Source: Veronia nyctiphanis
Lineage (GTDB): Bacteria > Pseudomonadota > Gammaproteobacteria > Enterobacterales > Vibrionaceae
NCBI RefSeq assembly: GCF_004116385.1
Contig: NZ_PEIB01000009.1
Coordinates: 62,001-126,000, forward strand
Reading direction: 5' to 3'
DNA: 64,000 bases
A program made the position numbers and the translations under genes. The notes below the pieces were generated by a model. That model searched no databases. It worked only from the letters and a program-made list of their open reading frames with translations, and was not told the DNA's origin. Shown one piece after another: positions 61,822-64,000 of the stretch; the first letter of the stretch is position 1, and every line of letters begins with the position of its first letter.

Positions 61822-62772
61822 ATGAGCCAGGCTCCTGTCATTTCGATTGTATGTCCTTGTTTTAATGAACAGGAAGTTCTTGAAACGTTCACCTCAAAAA
61901 TAACGGATATTCTCTCGACTACCGGGTACACCTACGAGCTACTTTTCATCAACGATGGCAGTAAAGACAATACCTTTTCAGTGCTCAAGAAACTTCAAGG
62001 TGAGAATCGCCATATCCGTATTATCAATTTATCGAGAAACTTCGGTAAGGAAGCGGCGATGACCGCAGGACTGGATCAAGCCCTCGGTGAAGTCATTATT
62101 CCGATCGATGCCGATCTGCAAGATCCTCCTGAACTCATCCATGATTTTCTGCTTGAATGGAAAAATGGCTACGATGTTGTTGTCGCCAGACGAAAAGACA
62201 GAAGTAGCGACTCTCTGGCAAAAAAGATTACTGCCAGTCTTTTTTATAAGTTCCACAACTCGATAGCTCAGGTGGAAATCCCCGATAACGTCGGTGACTT
62301 TAGGTTGATCACCAGAAAGGTTGTGACGGCAATTCAACTGCTTCCTGAAAACCAGCGTTTTATGAAAGGCATCTTTTCTTGGGTTGGCTTTAACACCAAA
62401 GTGGTGGAGTATACGCGTGCACCCCGCGCAGCCGGTGAGACCAGTTTCAATGGTTGGCGGCTTTGGAATTTTGCTCTCGATGGCATTACCAGTTTCAGTA
62501 CAGTCCCGCTTCGAATCTGGCTTTATATTGGACTGTTCATTTCATTCGCATCATTCATATACGGCAGCATTATCATCCTAAAGACATTGATAATGGGCCA
62601 TGATGTTCCCGGTTACCCTTCACTGATAGCCGTTGTCCTCTTTCTAGGTGGCATCCAATTGGTTGGGCTAGGTGTCATGGGTGAATACATTGGCAGGCTG
62701 TATATAGAATCAAAGCGAAGACCCACTTACATCCTTGAGAAAGATACCAGCAATGAAAAAGACGCTGAATAA
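61822..62772 (+). CDS. GtrB-like polyprenyl-phosphate glycosyltransferase
   Basis: 316 residues. GT2 domain with NDGSKDNT and metal motif DADLQDPPE, then two C-terminal membrane segments (about 233-255 and 270-292). Loads a sugar, often glucose, onto undecaprenyl phosphate. Overlaps the gtrA-like gene by 20 bases. Start ATG 61822 follows GGAGAA. Confidence 0.9.
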   Translation: MSQAPVISIVCPCFNEQEVLETFTSKITDILSTTGYTYELLFINDGSKDNTFSVLKKLQGENRHIRIINLSRNFGKEAAMTAGLDQALGEVIIPIDADLQDPPELIHDFLLEWKNGYDVVVARRKDRSSDSLAKKITASLFYKFHNSIAQVEIPDNVGDFRLITRKVVTAIQLLPENQRFMKGIFSWVGFNTKVVEYTRAPRAAGETSFNGWRLWNFALDGITSFSTVPLRIWLYIGLFISFASFIYGSIIILKTLIMGHDVPGYPSLIAVVLFLGGIQLVGLGVMGEYIGRLYIESKRRPTYILEKDTSNEKDAE

Positions 62773-63160
62773 ACTGCTCGAAATCAGAGTCATCAGGTAC
62801 GGTTTAACAGGTGGGTTAGCCACCTTCACCCATGTTGCTATCGCCTTTTCAATGCTGCACTTCTTCACCCCTTCGGTCTTTCTCGCCAATGTGGTGGGGT
62901 TTTGCTGCGCGTTTATTCTCTCTTACCTGATGCAGTCTCTGTTTGTCTTTCAACATGCGTTAACCTTGAAAAACGCACAGCGCTTTTTCATCGTCCAATT
63001 CGCCGCATTACTGACAGCGCAACTGATCAGCGAATTATTCAGAGACACTAACAGCTACCTGAGGGTACTTCTGGTGGTTTTACTCTTGCCAGCAATCACT
63101 TACCTCATCCATAGATTCTGGACTTATCGTCAGGACACTGGCTCACCCATTTCCAAATGA
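62753..63160 (+). CDS. GtrA-like flippase
   Basis: 135 residues from ATG 62753 (MKKTLNKLLEIRVIRYG). Four membrane segments, RYGLTGGLATFTHV and FWTYR end typical of the GtrA family, which flips the lipid-linked sugar to the periplasmic side. Overlap with gtrB implies one operon. Confidence 0.88.
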   Translation: MKKTLNKLLEIRVIRYGLTGGLATFTHVAIAFSMLHFFTPSVFLANVVGFCCAFILSYLMQSLFVFQHALTLKNAQRFFIVQFAALLTAQLISELFRDTNSYLRVLLVVLLLPAITYLIHRFWTYRQDTGSPISK

Positions 63161-63185
63161 CTTATCGACTCGGAACTGCCTAATC

Positions 63186-64000
63186 ATGAATCAGGACCAC
63201 TTCCTAAACCGTTATTTTACGCCGTTTTACATGGGCGCACTGCTGATTGGCACGCTGCTGGCAGTTATCTATGCCAACAATCAAATACTAACTGGCGATC
63301 AGACACAAATGCTGGACAAAGGCTACCTCGGCGCATATCAAGGTATCTGGCAGGCGTTTGGCAATGCTGCAAGTGCCGTTGGTAATGTGCCTGGCTCTTT
63401 ATCGGCTGTGATTGTCGGCGGGCCTCTGGTCCTGTGGGACAGCCCATGGGCTCCAATGGCCCTGTTAATTGCATTGAGCTAGTCTCGTTTCTGCTGTTTG
63501 ATGCGGTTATCAAATGCATCTTCTCTCAGCCCGTCAGACTGGCATTTATGGTGCTGTATTGGTTAAACCCATGGCTGCTCTACGACAGCCTGATGTACAA
63601 CCCGTCCTACCTTTGTTTCTTTACCGCTTTGCATTTTTGGTCGGCGTTTAAGATGCGGCATCAGGCCTCATTCATCTATAGCTTTTTGCATGTCGTCGCA
63701 ATTGGTGGAACCATGCAACTGCACTACTCTTGGCCAGTTCTTGCTGTGATGTCGATGTACCTTTTTTACCGCAGAATGATACATATTTCGTGGGTTGGAG
63801 CAATTTCAGGCGGGCTGGCAATTGTGGCGTCGTTAATTCCTTATCTACAAGAATACATGGCCAACGACAGCATCAGCCGTGAGAGTGACCGCTATATTGG
63901 CTACGGCGCTGTGCATGTATACCCGGTACTGAAAGCTGTGCTCTACTGGCTTCGCTACGGTTCAACGCTCTTTTCTAACCGTATCATTACTGATGCGTCG
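63186..64000 (+). CDS. Polytopic GT-C-type glycosyltransferase, GtrC-like (partial, one frameshift)
   Basis: Begins MNQDHFLNRYFTPFYMG, membrane segment at 14-30, and continues past the window end. As written it stops at 63482; one C added at 63479 gives LLIALSLVSFLLFDAVIKC and an open frame to base 64000 with at least five further hydrophobic segments. Third gene of a gtrB-gtrA-gtrC arrangement, whose last member is the variable enzyme that moves the sugar to O-antigen or another periplasmic acceptor. Acceptor unknown. Confidence 0.75.

Noticed and set aside
61822-64000. Serotype-converting prophage carrying gtrABC
   Set aside because: No integrase, attachment site or phage gene is visible; the genes continue an ordinary LPS locus.

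Overview
This is a chromosomal window from a gammaproteobacterium of the family Vibrionaceae. The evidence is aphA (a Vibrio-type PadR regulator), the argH gene carrying a C-terminal acetyltransferase domain, small DUF3624 and DUF3135 proteins, and a gene order that follows the E. coli 88-89 min region (oxyR, arg, ppc, metLBJ, rpmE, priA, cytR, ftsN, hslVU, rraA, zapB, glpX, fpr, tpiA, cpx, fieF, pfkA). A genus such as Grimontia, Enterovibrio or Photobacterium would fit, but that is only a guess. I saw no tRNA, rRNA, insertion sequence or CRISPR array.

Layout. 1-6.1 kb: end of mrcA, then oxyR divergent from a peroxiredoxin-glutaredoxin fusion and a dihydrolipoamide-dehydrogenase-like gene (peroxide defence, with an OxyR operator). 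6.1-14.3 kb: argCBGH(A) with ArgR boxes and a candidate arginine-codon leader peptide, then ppc. 14.3-21.2 kb: aphA, metL-metB divergent from metJ with MET boxes, maeB, rpmE. 21.4-27.4 kb: priA, cytR, ftsN, hslVU. 27.4-33.9 kb: an AT-rich accessory island sitting where E. coli has menA. 33.9-47 kb: rraA, zapB, glpX, an iron-sulfur-like regulator, fpr, tpiA, trmL, a chemoreceptor, cpxRA/cpxP, fieF, pfkA. 46.9-56.2 kb: cysE, gpsA, secB, a rhodanese, gpmI, envC, tdh-kbl, a TetR regulator. 56.3-64 kb: hldD and lipopolysaccharide genes, ending in a gtrB-gtrA-glycosyltransferase set cut by the window edge.

The most interesting part is the island at 27.4-33.9 kb. It holds a protein of the alpha-ketoglutarate HExxH peptide beta-hydroxylase type, an M3-peptidase-like protein whose catalytic Glu is Gln, a 59-residue exported peptide, a Cys-rich short ORF, a membrane-bound CadC/ToxR-like regulator, and two LuxR-type HTH proteins with an almost canonical lux box. 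I read this as a possible peptide-modification or peptide-signalling locus under quorum-type control; the link between the parts is inference.

A second theme is sequence quality. At least sixteen otherwise conserved reading-frame breaks are each repaired by adding back one base, nearly always a G or C inside a short G/C run. These look like systematic under-calls, not pseudogenes, so I annotate the affected genes as single genes and give the place of each break. A seventeenth break, at an A8 run in the CadC-like regulator, does not fit the rule and may be real.
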